Made by a program: the position numbers and the translations under genes. Under the pieces are notes generated by a model that saw only the letters and a program-made list of their open reading frames with translations, made no database searches and was not told the DNA's origin. This document shows, one piece after another, positions 36,601-50,900 of a stretch of DNA of 64,000 nt. The stretch's first letter is position 1; each line of letters starts with the position of its first letter. Source of the stretch: Bolinopsis microptera (lineage: Eukaryota; Ctenophora; Tentaculata; Lobata; Bolinopsidae); assembly GCF_026151205.1 (NCBI RefSeq), contig NC_087080.1, positions 4,197,096 through 4,261,095 of the forward strand. Reading direction: 5' to 3'.

Positions 36601-39600
36601 TCCCCGATATGTGGCCGGCATTATTGCTTTGAGCTGGTAGTATGCATACCTAATTGTGTTCCTTATCTACTCTAGATATGACTCTATTTTGGAAGTTGAG
36701 ATATTAGACCTAATGTAACTTACAAATATGTTGCTGTAATACCTGAATATTATTCACTATATTCTAGCAGTTTGAATATACAGCACTCGAGAATATTATC
36801 TAAGTTAATAATATATCATACATATATTAAACATTTTTGTGAGGCTTTTGTTATTTAAAGATTCAATGTTACGCTAGCTGGCGGTGCTACTAAATAATGT
36901 CACGCGGTGGAGGTAGTGACAAAGCCACGGAGTTATCATGAGGCACTCAATAGCACTACTATAATAGTAACAGTATATTATATACACTATAATAGTAATT
37001 GTAGTACTGCAGGTCTAACCACTGGTAGTGCTACTCCTGCTGCTTGGGAGGGAGAGAGCTTTTATTATAATGTACCGCTGGGGTGACAGCTAAAGTTTCA
37101 ATATAATTGTTAGGCCAATAGAGATGAGTCTAGAGGGGAGATGAGAGCTGTTTGTTCGCTGAACAGTGAAGTTATGTTGTGTACTGCTGTGCTTGCAGCG
37201 ACTCCTGCCAGCCTATTGGATACCAGGCCTTTGTGCTCCTGCGCCTCTTCCGCCTCCCTTCTCTCGTCACTGTTAGCCTCTTCCGCCCAACTTTCTAATC
37301 CCCCGTCATTCACCACATAACAGCCTTAACCATTTTACTATCCGAATTAATTTAGTACCAGACAAATTGATCATACCCTATTTGCCTTCCTCCATTAATT
37401 TCCCTTGCTGGTGACGTCTATTCTAAAGCCAGGTCTGGTAACGCCTCCCTCACAAGCCAGTCCCTGCTAATTCTAGACAGTACGTCTAGACAGGAAGCTA
37501 ACCGATGCACAATATTATTGCACATAGAACACGAATTCTATAGCTCATGTTGGGGCGTGTAGGAAACAGTGGAGAGTTAAACGGAGCAGCACTTTTACAC
37601 TACATTACACTGTTGAGAGCACATGACCGCCGATTTATGTCAGATCTTGGCCTCTTGGGGTTCCTGGCATAAGGGATGTACTGGTCAAAGTGGTCATGGA
37701 AGTGATAGTGATGCTCAATATTTTAAAGCTTTCATGGGATTCTTTGTATGTGTATGAATGGGAGGATAACCACTCGAACTCACATCATGAGAGGATTTGT
37801 TAATGACAATACTGGTCACAAGATTTTAATGTAATGTTTAGCACAGTTTCCTGCAATGCTCCCATCTTAAGTAGTGCCGTAAGATGATGCCATGCTCAAA
37901 AGATATGTAACACTTGTGAATTATTGTACAGTGTACAATTATATTGTACATGTAATTGGCATGGTAGTCGGATGGTTCATAGCAAATATTTACTCAAAGC
38001 TGCATTTCTTATTACAATTTAAATCTGTCCAAGTATATCACTGAAATTGTTCATTATGTTTCCCTTAAATACCGTATGCCCAACATAATTGAAACTCGTT
38101 GAAATCATAAATGAGTGCAGTATTTGCTCACCTAAAGATAAACAGCATAGCCTAACAACTTTGTTCCAATATAAAGTTGGGGTGCAAATATTAAATACTT
38201 CCAGTTTCACCCTCTTAAGTCTTAATTATAAACTGGTTTAGTCACTCCAGCGATCATTTGATATGGTAGTTTACAACATGTTATAAATATCCGATGGGCA
38301 ATAATGGGTTAAAAAGTCTCGGTGGAAATGGAACCTCGTATTTCGTAGATCTTACAATAAAATCGTAATCAAAACCGTCCTTTATCTTGTAAGACTTTAA
38401 TGATCATTACCAATAAATCGCCCTGCAAGTTATATGATAACCGCATTAAACGGCTCGGCCTTACGGTTATTGAAGGAATTGCTTTACAATCACTATGTCT
38501 AGACTTCTGAATTGTGTTCTTTTAATGGTTCTTTTGGAGCCGTATATTATTGGTTTTTGTTGCAGGGTTTCAAACTTGTGCAGCCCACAGAACCTTCAGT
38601 CTGTCAGGATTGGTTAAGACACTGTGTAATATTACAAACTAAATTACTGTGGAGTGTGGGCTTGTGATATTTACTGAATTTTAATTGCGAATATGTATTG
38701 GGCACATTTGACAGAGAGACTCATGCTTAGAACATTTCTCAGCGTGCAGTGGATTATTTACAACATTATGATTTGTTAAAATTGTATGGAATTGACTTAG
38801 TAATATAATACGAAGATTTTTTTCTTCATCAGCCACACGCATTTATTTGAATAACCAAATAGTTAGTCTAATACCAAAAATTTCAAAAATTGAGACTTAA
38901 ATTGTAGTGAACCAAATTAAGCGAGACTGAAGCTAAAGGACGTAAATTATATACAAGTTATATATATGTAAGTACTAAGTAACTACAATTTATTTGATTC
39001 GCAGCTCAGTGTATCATATTTCACGAATATTCAAAATGTTGGTCATTCTGACCGGCCCTAGACTAATGAACATCGTGTTTAAAGACGGATAGGCCAATAG
39101 TTACGTACGTCCTTTATATCGTACAATTCATGTCCATTGTTCAAGCTTAAAGCAGGAGATTCATGAGGCTGGCAAAATTCCAAGGAAACACCAGATTGTT
39201 GGGATTGTTGTGGAAAAGGGGGCATTTCTGGCATGCTCTGAGCTCTCGTTGGGCCGCTTTATGCTTGATCTCGTTTTAAAGCTCAATAATAGTTGAATCA
39301 GATATCTCTTGCTGCTAAAATTAAAAATTCACATTTTCGACAATTATTTTATTTTTAAAGCTGTAGCCCACAGTCACAGGACTTCTGATTTGCCTCGAAC
39401 TTGTCTTTATAGAATAATTTTGTGGACTCTAGCTCTATTTATATCCCTTTTTCAAGCTAATAGGTGCTCATAAAATGTTATTTCTGTCAAGCTGCAGGCA
39501 AGAAAAAGCGAAAGCAACCAATGCATTGGAACCATAAAACATTTGACTAAAAATAAATTATATATTTATACTTTTAAAGGCAACAACTTTCGCTTACGGT

Positions 39601-39998
39601 GGGCATTTTCAATTATCTTGATATTTCGAACGAAAGTAGCCATAAAGACTCATTTTAACGAAAATTAATCGTGAAGACCTACATATGAAATTTTACCCGA
39701 AAATCCTTTTAATATCCGGCTAATTTTCAGATAAATCTTTCTCGGATAGCATAAGTTTGGGTCGTAGTCTAATCTCACTAGTTCTTGTTCACTGTCAATT
39801 GTTTCCCGCCGATTCTAGATGAATAATTTGTACTATTACTCTGTGTATGAGCTCAGTTTTCAAACTATAGGAGTATGATCGACAATATTAACAACATGTT
39901 AAGTGTTCTGGAAGGTGCAATCGAAGAATATTGCCGTATGATGGCACAAACTGGAATAATCACAGTGCTGGCAAGCACGACCGGTGCATTTATTGTGG
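33630..39998. other. Long gene-poor sequence
   Basis: No exon with splice and codon support was found. Frames at 35023, 37110 and 38019 are unconvincing. AT-rich simple sequence at about 34900-34925 and 36960-37010. Confidence 0.45.
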
Positions 39999-40011
39999 GT
40001 ATACTATGTAC

Positions 40012-40072
40012 CCCCTTTACTATTATACCCCCTTTACTATTATACCCCCTTTACTATTATACCCCCTTTAGT
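40012..40072. repeat. 17-bp tandem repeat
   Basis: About three and a half copies of TATTATACCCCCTTTAC. Confidence 0.9.
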
Positions 40073-40269
40073 ACACGTTACAGGAACATCGGGAAGTGGG
40101 TTTTCTAGAACCCCTGTTTTACAACAGATTGTCGTGATATCTATCTATATATATACATATATATTCAGGGATAGACGCTTTGCCAGTCAATTGTAGCCTG
40201 TATTTAATTGTCCATAGATTCAAAAGTAAAAAAGATACAGCCATTTCCGACCACAGGTCTTGAAAATAA

Positions 40270-40512
40270 TTGTTTACACTTTAGTTTACATTGTATAAAC
40301 AAATTATTTGACGTCATGAACACCCCTTGATGACGTCATCAAGTTAACCGTTTTTAAAACTTGATTTTTTCCATTTCACCCTTTTGTAAAAAGGCAATAG
40401 TGAAAGGTTACGAATGGAGGTTTTTGCAGAAAAACGTGGATTTTGGAGATTGCGGTAGGTGGGTCAAATATATGTCGTGTTCCTTGCTTACTTCCGTTCG
40501 TTACCAAGCAAC
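40270..40512. promoter_or_regulatory. Candidate regulatory cluster: FOX sites, twin CREs, RFX X-box
   Basis: TTGTTTAC and TATAAACAA (forkhead-type) flank the start; two perfect CRE octamers TGACGTCA lie at 40309-40316 and 40331-40338, 22 bp apart; GTTACCAAGCAAC at 40500-40512 fits the RFX X-box pattern RYYNYY-N-RRNRAC. The patch to 40560 is richer in CpG (GCGCGCGCGCG at about 40524). No exon is identified next to it, so promoter or enhancer status is inference. Confidence 0.4.
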
Positions 40513-40561
40513 GAAAAACTTGCGCGCGCGCGAGGATTGCTTGCGGAGATGTGATGTATAG

Positions 40562-41710
40562 ATAGCATGTGATCTATGAATGCGCGGCGCGACTGTGTTT
40601 TAATGTATATGATGCATGTAATGTATAATATTAATATTAGGTAATACGCCCAATTTGTACGTTGCACGCGTAGTGTATTGATGTGTACACGCGTATAGTT
40701 TACCTTTGCTGATAATTTCTTGAATTACAGATACAAGTTAAGTTGAACTGAATTTCAAGTGTTTCCCGTATTTGATGCATAATTTATCAATATTATTATC
40801 ATGAAGATTGAAGTGAGCTGATTGGAGCTTATATTTAAATTTATAGTAAATGTGGAATGGAAATCTAGCGTCCGCCAAAACGCAATTCTTGTTGACAAAG
40901 TAATAACTTTTAAAAATGATTTTACACCATTAAAAAGTAATTTTATTCAAAATCTGAGGAAATTTTCATCTTAGATAATTGTTCAAGCATTCTGAAAATC
41001 TACCGGAAAGTTTTTCTAGCTTGCTCCTTCATAAAGATATTCGTCATTGAAGTTTGTGCTTTTTTGAAGAATTATTTTATAAAAACGTCAATTTTGCGAT
41101 TTAGTATTCTCTGGTGTTGGGCCATGCCTTGGGTTGTGGAGCTCAATTCTGCTTCCTATAGATATAAATTGTGCATTAGGCTAGTTTTAAAGTTATAAAT
41201 CGAAAAGTTGCACACGTGGGGACACGCCCAAATTGATAGAAAATTGCTAAAATCACTGAAAATTGCTGTTTTCGTCATTTTCTGTCAACTTTAGAGTGCC
41301 GTTGTGATAACAGTTCTTCTTGAAATACTTTGAAACTTTGCATGCTTATCAAGCTATATATACAACAATTACATGCAAAATTTTACGGCGATTCAATATT
41401 GGATGCGCACGCAACGTCCGCTCAAAGTTTGCACGTGCGAAAGGTGAGAATTTTGCTCATTTGTGATTTCCAACAAATTCTGCTTTGCCACGACAGTTTA
41501 ATGTCATTATAAATGAATTTAATGCCAACTTGAATGAGTATTAAGTGGCATATTCAGTCAGTGATCGACCGATATGCTTACCTAAACACAAGGAAATGTT
41601 TTTAAAGAAAAAATTTCGAAATTGTTGAAACTTCCTCCTTATTAATGAAGATATCAGTTTATATTTCGACTTTATAAAGTACCCTGACATTATAATCAAA
41701 AAGAGATGAT
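40562..41710. other. Noncoding sequence, nothing recognised
   Basis: No feature beyond short AT-rich stretches. Confidence 0.45.
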
Positions 41711-42220
41711 ATTTGACCAAAACCCATAATCATGGGTAGAGTGGACCGCTGCCAGTGTCTCTCTTTCCCAAACAAAAGGAAATGATATTAATTTGATTGA
41801 CCGTTCTCAAATGCAAAATGATACCGAGAATGAAATCGGTCGCTCGCTTTTCCCATTCATTTACAATTGTAATAGATTAAGAAGAACTGCCCAAAGGCAG
41901 CTGTACTCAGCAATAAAGATTCAATAAACTTCAGCTAATTCAATAAGTAATAACTACCACCCTTACCCCGAAATACTAGGTATCGACCCGAACGCAACCC
42001 AAAGAGATTTTTACAGCATCTGATTGATGTACCTAATCAATCGAAACTTATTACAATTTGTAAGCCGTGAATGAATGGGAAAAGCGAGCGACCGATTTCA
42101 TTCTCGGTATCATTTTGCATTTGAGAACGGTCAATCAAATTAATATCATTTCCTTTTGTTTGGGAAAGAGAGACACTGGCAGCGGTCCACTCTACCCATG
42201 ATTATGGGTTTTGGTCAAAT
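41711..42220. mobile_element. Inverted-repeat (MITE-like) element, 510 bp
   Basis: Left arm about 41711-41865 (ATTTGACCAAAACCCATAAT...) and right arm about 42072-42220 are near-perfect complements of about 150 bp, with about 200 bp of unrelated sequence between. It codes for nothing. I cannot see a clear target duplication. Confidence 0.85.
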
Positions 42221-43980
42221 TAGTACATACTGAATTATGAACCGCGTTCATAATCAGCTATAATTATTGAGCGGAGCAATTAACTAAGTGGAATAATTAA
42301 TTATAAATACCGTTTTGAACTATGAAAGCAGCTGATCAGTATCCAGGCCGTATGATTTCTACGAGAAAATCCCGAACTGAGAAAATTAATGGCGCTTCTT
42401 TGCTAGGAAATAATAATTATTATTAATAAATTATTATTGGTCATGAAATTATGTTGACCGCAGTTTGTATTTAATGAGTCACAAGTTGCTTTATGTCTAT
42501 GACTGTGTCTAGCCATCTCGCGTTGGTTTTAAATTTCGTCCTTGTTACCACTCGATTTCCATTCCTACAACATACGTGTAGTGGTTGCGAAACTTTTTCA
42601 ATACTTCATATTACTAAATTTGTCATTCACTACTCAATTTTGTTATTGCTACTCATTCTCGAATGAGAACACGTTATATGTGACCAAATATGGCTAAAAA
42701 TTAACCATTTTTGTTGGAAATTTGCCTTATAGTGTGACGTAGATCCTGAAAACGGTGTCATAGGAAATTTGTCCAAAATTTGCCGCGCTGACCGCAGCTA
42801 GGATATTGTTTCTTGGTACCCACTAGAATATTCGTGTGATGATGGATAGTAAATACGGATGCAAAGTACCTTTAACATTTTGTTGATAATTTACAATAAG
42901 TCATCTGCGATAGTCGATGTAAAACTGACCAAAAATAGCTGTGTTAATTTCAGTGATCTCAGAGACCAGTGATCCACTATGATCGGTATTTTAGATCATT
43001 TTCAACCAAACATGAGCTCATACGTTTATAGCTGTGTTACGAACGGCTTGATCGGCCCAGAAATTTAATCAAAGATATTGCAGTTGATAACTTAGTGGTC
43101 GAGTTGCAATTTTATGATTGAGTCAGAGTGGACTATGACGTGAAATCAATCTGAGGTTACTGCCCTAGCGGTCCAAAGTAAGATAATATGTGGTGTAACT
43201 GTGGCCACTCCCATAGAAATAGAATAAGAGCGGCGGAGGTTATCATCTACACAGTGGTTTTAATTTCTGCAAAAATTGTAAACAACGATATGACTGAGGT
43301 CTGAGACGCCATTTTGTTATGGGCAAATTGCGAGCGATTTGGCTAATGTATGATCGATATCGTTTTCATCTCAATTTTTCTTTCGGGATTCTGACCATTA
43401 CAACTGACCATTTGCACTACTAAATCGACCAATAGTTAATTTAATGGCTTTGGCTTTTTTTTTTCTCGGTCATGACTCATGAGGACCTCTCTTGTGTTCT
43501 TCAGAATCAAATATTTGTTAGAAATCAGACAAGTTTTTCTCAAAATCTATACCAGGAAATCAAGTATAATTGTCATCTTTTGTTCAAAATTAAGTGAAAA
43601 AGTGAGCATCTCTAAAACTTCTATTCATGACTGAGTTCATTAAGCTATCGAAAATCAACAGTCATCAAATTTTATGTAATTTAATGTAATGTTTCTCGAT
43701 GCGAAATTTAAAGAAGCATTTAAAAGATCATTGATGAACAATCTTCCATCGAGGTGTTTCTTTTATCTGTATTTTCCATCAAAGTTTCAAGTAGAGCAGT
43801 GATTCACTGTTATGTTACATCATTTTTTATCTACCTTTTTATCTTTCTTCAGTTGTCAATCTCATTTGAATCTAATTAAAATCTAAAATTGTTTATTTAT
43901 TACCTCATACCGGTAGTTTCCTTCTCTTTAAATCTCCATTATCCCACAATTCCCACGAATCATTTTACCCGCCGACCAAT
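42221..43980. other. Noncoding sequence, nothing recognised
   Basis: No coding frame or repeat stands out. Confidence 0.45.
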
Positions 43981-44098
43981 GTTTTGGAAAACAAAGATAA
44001 GAGTCCAAAAATACACGATACTCACCATGAAGTGGGAGGCTCCCACTTCATAGTGCATATATCGTGTATTTTTGGAACCTTATCTTTGTTTTCCAAAC
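43981..44098. repeat. 118-bp hairpin with almost no loop
   Basis: GTTTTGGAAAACAAAGATAA at the left is complemented by TTATCTTTGTTTTCCAAAC at the right; arms of about 55-58 bp meet at GTGGGAG-G-CTCCCAC. A few mismatches and bulges. Could be a tiny MITE or a transcribed hairpin; no target duplication seen. Confidence 0.85.
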
Positions 44099-44937
44099 TC
44101 ATTAAGCACGTGTTCCACTTCTAATACTGTTCTCCTAATTTGATCAACCCACGTGATGTCACGTGGTGTCACGCAGGACGTACCTGCTCTTAGTTTCTCT
44201 CCTGTTATTGGTTATTATCGGCGCCGAAGCTTCGTCATTGGCCGGGCTTTGATTGCATGGCCAATTCACACTAATCCTTATCTTGTAATTTCATTAAAAC
44301 TTACAACCATTTGGCAGATTACTATCGCTCTTTACGAAGACACCTATCCCATTAGTTAATTACATAATTGCATAGTTATCCTCTTTTGGTGGCTATCTTA
44401 ACGGGGATAAACCCTATTAACGATTTGCCGTCGCCATGAATGACTGTTCAGTCAACTTTCGTCTCATCCTTTGTAATATTAGATTGAAACTTAACTGAAC
44501 CAAGTGTGTAAATCGTCTTGAAAGTTTAAAGCAGTCTGCCCAACATAGGTGTTGACTCTGGACTCCGCTGATGGATGTCAAATAGAAACTTCTGTGACCT
44601 TTCACAAAAACGGGGTAATAACAATTCAGCTATTTAGAGTGGCCATTACTTTCATTAAATCAGATAGCACTGCACTGATGCACTCGCCACTCACGTCTCT
44701 CAATCCAGGAGCAAAAATAAAGAACATTTTACTGAAATCTCAGACAGTGTTATTTTTCCATCCAAATGTCTGGCTTTTTAATGGCCTTTTAGTCTTCTTT
44801 TAATGGGTTGAGAGAAAGGGAAGTAGGGTTATATTATTAGGAAAAGGGGATTTTTTACTTACAACTTCGAGTGAATTATATGCAAATTGTAAGAGGATAT
44901 TTTCATGTTTTCTGCTTTTAACAAATCATCTTTTCAG
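44099..44937. other. Noncoding sequence with three close CACGTG sites
   Basis: CACGTG at 44107, 44150 and 44160, the last two 10 bp apart. Frames at 44153 and 44549 are not supported. Confidence 0.45.
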
Positions 44938-44960
44938 AGTGGAATGCAGCGAAAGAAGGG
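44938..44960 (+). CDS. Candidate 23-nt microexon
   Basis: A pyrimidine-rich acceptor (aaatcatcttttcag) and a consensus donor (GTAAGT) enclose only 23 nt, AGTGGAATGCAGCGAAAGAA plus GGG. Read in phase 0, as the exon ending at 30178 would require, it gives SGMQRKK and part of a Gly codon. The splice sites are strong, but with so little coding sequence this stays a prediction. Confidence 0.35.
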
Positions 44961-47900
44961 GTAAGTGTTTTTTAAATCATCATTTAACATTTTCATGCTC
45001 TATTTACCATCTCTATTTACTAACTCTATTAATTATAAAATTATCTACTTTCTACCTGGTTTCTAGAATCTAGACCCCGGAATAAAATGGCAAAAATGGA
45101 CAAATTCTCCTCTCGTAATTCTTCGAATTAGAATTAGGAATGTTTTGTATTTCCTTCATCGCTTCTGATTTCGGCTTTTGTAAAAGCATAATCGTTCTAA
45201 TTGTACACACCAGCTTCTAATCGTGTTGTTGCTATCGTGGTAGTTTACACCCAAACTGGCTTCCCCAGAGTGTAAATTTCGTGTATCAACAATAAATGTT
45301 AATAAAGAAATACACATATCCGTGTATGAATGTGTGTGTGTGTGTGCTCCATTTGCCACATGTGTGTGTATCCGTTCTGTGAGCTAACACTAGTTTTCTC
45401 TGAAGATAATGTAACTTAGGTATTTGAAATATCTGTACTTACAATTTACATGATAGCTACTTGATCGTCAAACGATTCTAGTCTTAATGATTGCTTAATG
45501 CCCTTTTCATGTGACCTGTGAACGAATTAGGATTATTACATTATTACCCCAATTAAACTTTATTTTATCTGTAGGCTTCAAGCGGATAAAGCTGTTAAAA
45601 TATCCATCTTGCATATTGAATATTTATGATAGGAAAACATCGCGCAAATCTTTTACGCGGCAGTACACTAGTGATTAGCTCACGTGCAAAATTGTCATGA
45701 AATTGCGCGCAAGTTACGTTCAGTGTTTCCTCGCTGGTTTCTTTGTACAGCCGTTTGATGAGGTGGGCGGTACGTGAGGCGTGCGCGTGGTAATGTTTCG
45801 TAAATAGTCTGGATTGTAATTAGGTTCGAGTTTTTTACTCGTTCTAGTAGCTGCATAGGTTGTTTGTGTTTACTGTTTATTGTTAAGTATCGTGATCTGT
45901 GTTTATTCCAAACAACAATTTTATCTGTGCTGCTTAACTTATCGGAGCCGATCTTCTGCTCCCGCCATATTGTGTCTGATGAGGGAACAGAGAACAATTG
46001 AACGTTTCTATTTTCTGATCCCATTGCAAATGATAAGCTCTTTTGTTTCCTCTTATTAATTCCAATAGAACTTAAGATATTTACACTCTGTTTCGTCATT
46101 CGTGTAACTAATAAGTTTTGCTTCCTTCGCACATTGTATCTATCATTAGACGGGGTAGACAGCCACGGATGATTTTGTCTGTGAGTTTTTCATCACTTCC
46201 TGACATGAGCCAGACCTCAGCTGGATCCTTCCCATACCTTTTCTTTACTTCCCGTTCAGTCTTCCTCTTCAGTTTTCATCATCAGTTAGAGCTGCCTTGC
46301 AATCGAAATTTGCCTCCGCATGTTCACCACGGCAACACCGGCTCTCAGACACTGGCTAACTTACCGCGCACGGCTTAGTTTCACTCCTCAGTTGGCTGTT
46401 CATTTGACAGAGTTACTGGCTGGCACTCCCAAAATTTTCTCACTCACCATCACTACGATCATATGATCAAAACACAAATCTTTGAAATATACTTTTTCTG
46501 TTTGAGATTAGAATAACGTTACTGTAATGTTCTAAATTATATTTTAAATGTTCAAAAGTGTTAGAACGAACTTTCTTTGGATGTGATACTTTTATACGAT
46601 ACAATATCATATTATTTTTCTTGGATTTGTCGTTTCGATTGACATAAATACAGTATTAGCTATCAAATTACAGTTTACAAGCAGTCATCCTAAATCACAG
46701 AACCTTGATCTTTACTGTCAATCCATATAATGTCATTTTGTCTCGCCGATCGTATTAGTATCTCACTATTCACTCAATTCTTAAAAACGCTCTTTAAATG
46801 TTTTTCTGTATCAAGCCGTATTTTAATTCTATGTATTTAAAAGTAGCGAAGTCACAAGGTTTAATCATAAAATATGGGAAATATTAACTATCGTATTATA
46901 TACAAGCTTGTGCTAGAATACCATCATAGCCCATCTAATTTAAATTTACCATAGCTAGGCTCTGGCAAATCTAACATGACTTCGTTGGTTCCCTGCTCCT
47001 TCAACCACTTTAAAGTTCAATACTGGACTCAGCTTGACTGTTGGCTATTGAGTTCATTTTTGTAATGGACTTCCATCAAGACAGCTCACAAGGTGTCGTA
47101 CTTAAGGTGCACCTTATGAAATTTGTGTGCGTCGAAATTTAAATAATTTTCTACGAAATCTTCAAAGTTAGAAACTAAAATGCTTTCTACTAAATTTCTA
47201 CAAAAGATTGGGAAGCACGAAAACCGAACTTCTTGTTTCAGTTTGCTCCTTATATTGTTAGGGCAAGTAAAAATCTACTGCGATAGAACCCTTTCTGATG
47301 TTTTAGATTTAACTTTTTCTCGATGATCATGGTCATGGTGTGGTATGCACCTACTTATTAAGTTGGTTGGTACTTGATAATATTATGCTAAGTAAGCCAA
47401 CCATTTCACTAGTGCCGGCTACATTTGACAAATAGAAAACGTAAAAACACGTACCCGTCTTAAATAGAGCATTTCCTGGAGTGAATGTTGTATAACAAGG
47501 CCCACTCGGAAACGACAGGTTTCTTTCACATTGAAACTCACCGCCCTATTCATATTATTCATATTATGTTTCATTGTGATTTCAACCCGGAGCCTACTAT
47601 TAATCTGCTTTCTTCAACTCCGTTATATTACTTTTATTTATTAACTATAATGAATTTTGCCACAACAATTACAAGACATGATTATCTATCTCCCCCGAAT
47701 ATAACTATCTTGGCACCTGTCCGATAATTCCCAATCTCAAAAGTTAATGAGTTAGCTAATCAGATAATTAGTTAAGATTGGCTTGTCCAGTTAGGAAATG
47801 TTTCGTCCTGAGTAATTAATCTGGCTATGTTCCAAATCTTGATCTTTGTTCTGTTCTATTGTGCCACGTGTACATTTAAATCGTTCCTGTAACACGATAA

Positions 47901-50900
47901 CTTAAATAATATCTTCATTGTCATTTAATTAAGGTATTCAGGTTTAATTAATGATACAGTTTCCCACCATGGAATGTGATTTAGAGCGAAATTTAGTGAA
48001 GCTAATTAGTTTTTTTTACTAGAATGTAAAATGTTTATTGAGTATCTGTATTTTATTTTATTGCTTCTGATAACTCCAATGTGACAGAAAGTAGCACCTT
48101 CAGTGCTTCACACATCGCTACAACAACAAGTTCATTGGCACATTCTCACGAGCTTGCAAATTTTTAACGTTTTTCCGGGAGTTTTAAAAACTTGAAGGAC
48201 AAACCCCTGGCCCTTTTACCAGTTTTAAATAGATCCCCGCGTATATCTATTATACTTGCACGTCAAAATGTCAGCTTGACAAAATTCATTTCTCTTTGTT
48301 ACCATAAGTCTCGTTTCTGCAGAAGGACTTCATCGTTCATCAATGAGTTAAATTCTTGAAAGGTATGTTCCAAGTGTTTCCGTATAAATGGCCAAAAATA
48401 GAATTTCCGCGTAAGCACGGATATGATAGGATCTATAATACTATAATATCGGATTTCAAACCTATTTCCGTCAGTTTTTTTTTCGATACAAGTTTCATTG
48501 TTAGCCTTCCTACCGGGTTCCTGGCTTACTGGAACCAAACCAAATTACTGGTTCATTACAGCAATCACGCTGAGCAGCGGAGCTCATTCTACTGTACGAG
48601 ATCATGGGACCAAATCTCGGACCACTTAGCTACAATTATTGTGTTTAGATGGTCAGTACTCAGTACTCTCTTGTAACTATATCCGTGCTCCACGATCGCT
48701 ATACTCAAACATGACCTTAAAATGTTTTTGTCATAGCATTTAGGTATATCTAGAATTTTCCTTCCGATTGCATAGATCTTGAATTGTAGTGTATGAAACT
48801 TTACATTGACGAAAATGTGTTTTTAGTTGTTGAGAATGATTACGGACCTTTAAATGACCCATGAGTCACAAGGCCCTTTAATCCTGGAATAGACCCTTGG
48901 AACAGGGCCAAGTCAGCCAGATGTACACCCGGTTTTATTATGTTTACACGGTATATTACTATACAGTACGGTTGCACTGAGCGTCAGACATTGTTGGCTC
49001 GTCTCGCGAGATGTCTAGACACACTTCCCTATGTCGGATCAGATCACGTGATCTTTGTTCTTCCTTTCTCAACGGTTCATTTTCAACTCACGTGGGCGCT
49101 GCTCTGAGCTGTGATTGGTTGACATTGCTATAGTGTGGCTGATGCTTAATTATAGAACTCATGGTCGTGGTGTCCATCAGGGTTTGTGATGAACGAGAGA
49201 GACATGGGTTTATCCTGTCTCACTTTACCACGCTCCAAAACTTTTCCTTTTCACAGCTGGCATGTTTTCCGAGTTTTCACCTTTATTTGTTTCGCACAAC
49301 ATTTGCAATTGTACCAGTTATTTTTTCGATCAGTTCAAGGCATATTGAGATTGTCAACCAATAAGTAATCACGTGGTAAGGTCACCTGACCAGACTTCAT
49401 GTTATAGTTCTCTCTTTTAATTTGTTAAAACTGTAGCGTGAAGTAAAGATGGCGCTGAATTAATCTCCGTGCTGCGTTGAAATGAAATATGTGAGCACTA
49501 CGTGTCTTCTCTTTAAAAAGTGTCATGAATTTTCGGAGACGTGACACTACAAACGCTACATATATTATGTGCTTATGAATCACGGTTCGCTATAATAATA
49601 TTAATAATATGATAGTCGTGATTTGCTTGTAAGTTCATTTTTCCGTCTTGAGGTATTTATCAAACTTTTACAAACTGTTTCTGTCGCATAATTTGTCATA
49701 AATATACCTTTGAGTTTATTGAAATCGCATTCGTTGACTGTGCCACTAGAACTATATTTTTACACCACGTCCGGTCTACAACCAATGACGCACACGAGCT
49801 CTAGATGGTCCATTCTATTAAATTTAACGCTTTCTTTCTGTGCTGAATTCCGACCGTTCAGTCACTGAACTTCAGTGCAGTGGGGTGTGACCAAGTCTCG
49901 GTTTTTTCATGAACTAAGCGAACGTCTTGTTTTCTTTTCAGTTCAAGCATTGGCCGGTTTGACGTAAAACAATAAACATGCTATTATATCCAGAAGTGGT
50001 GCAGACTATAACATAATAGTATAATAATGGTTTAACAGAAATTGTGGCCCACGTTTAGTTACGCGTGCTCTGCGCCTGTTGAGTTCAAAGGGAAGGTCTG
50101 AAATGTCAAAGCTGCACTAGGAGTAAATGCATCTTGTTGCTCCTCGAAGGATTGTTCTGGAGCATTATAAAAACCAGGCACCAGCATGAATTTCATCAAA
50201 TATTAATCGTTCGGGCCGCTATATTACATATAACTGTTATAGTCTTCCTCACCCTCTACCTCTCATATCTTTATTGAATTGAAGTATTCCATCGGCTTAT
50301 ATATAGGTATTAGTTATAATACATTTTGAGCTTCTTAATATTACCAAACGAAAGTTTCTCTAATAAAAAGTATCCCACAAATTATGAAATCTTTAAATTC
50401 CAAGTTTAAGAGTATGATATTATGTTCTTAGAATTTGAATCGCCGCTTCTTCTCATTGTTCGTACAAATACATTAGCTTTTTTGCATTCTTTAAAACTTA
50501 TCAAACTGTTCTGTAGCTTCTCTAATTTAACATTAGCTCATCTTTTATATTTAGCACGAGATTTCAACGTGATCAAAAGAAGAATGTGATATCTGGTGTA
50601 CGAGATCCTATGATATAAAATCACATCATATCTCAGTACAGTATATCGGTATAATACACCTCACCGTCGCGTGATTTGCCGCCTCCGTTCTCACTTCTCA
50701 CTCACATGATAAGTACTCAATACAAAGTTTAGTGCATTCTTCCCACCCTCGTGACTCTTACAAGATCACGTTCCCTCTTAAAATCCCCTCGTATGTGAGA
50801 GCTTTTACCCGAACTTTTTATTCTGATTGGTTTTGGTAACATGGTCTCTTACCTACTCAGGTATTTGTTGTAACGGGTTACCCATTATTTTGGTTCATAA

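Noticed and set aside
45695-46132. 145-codon minus-strand frame
   Set aside because: No recognisable domain, no splice signals tied to it, mixed composition; kept out of the feature list as a gene.
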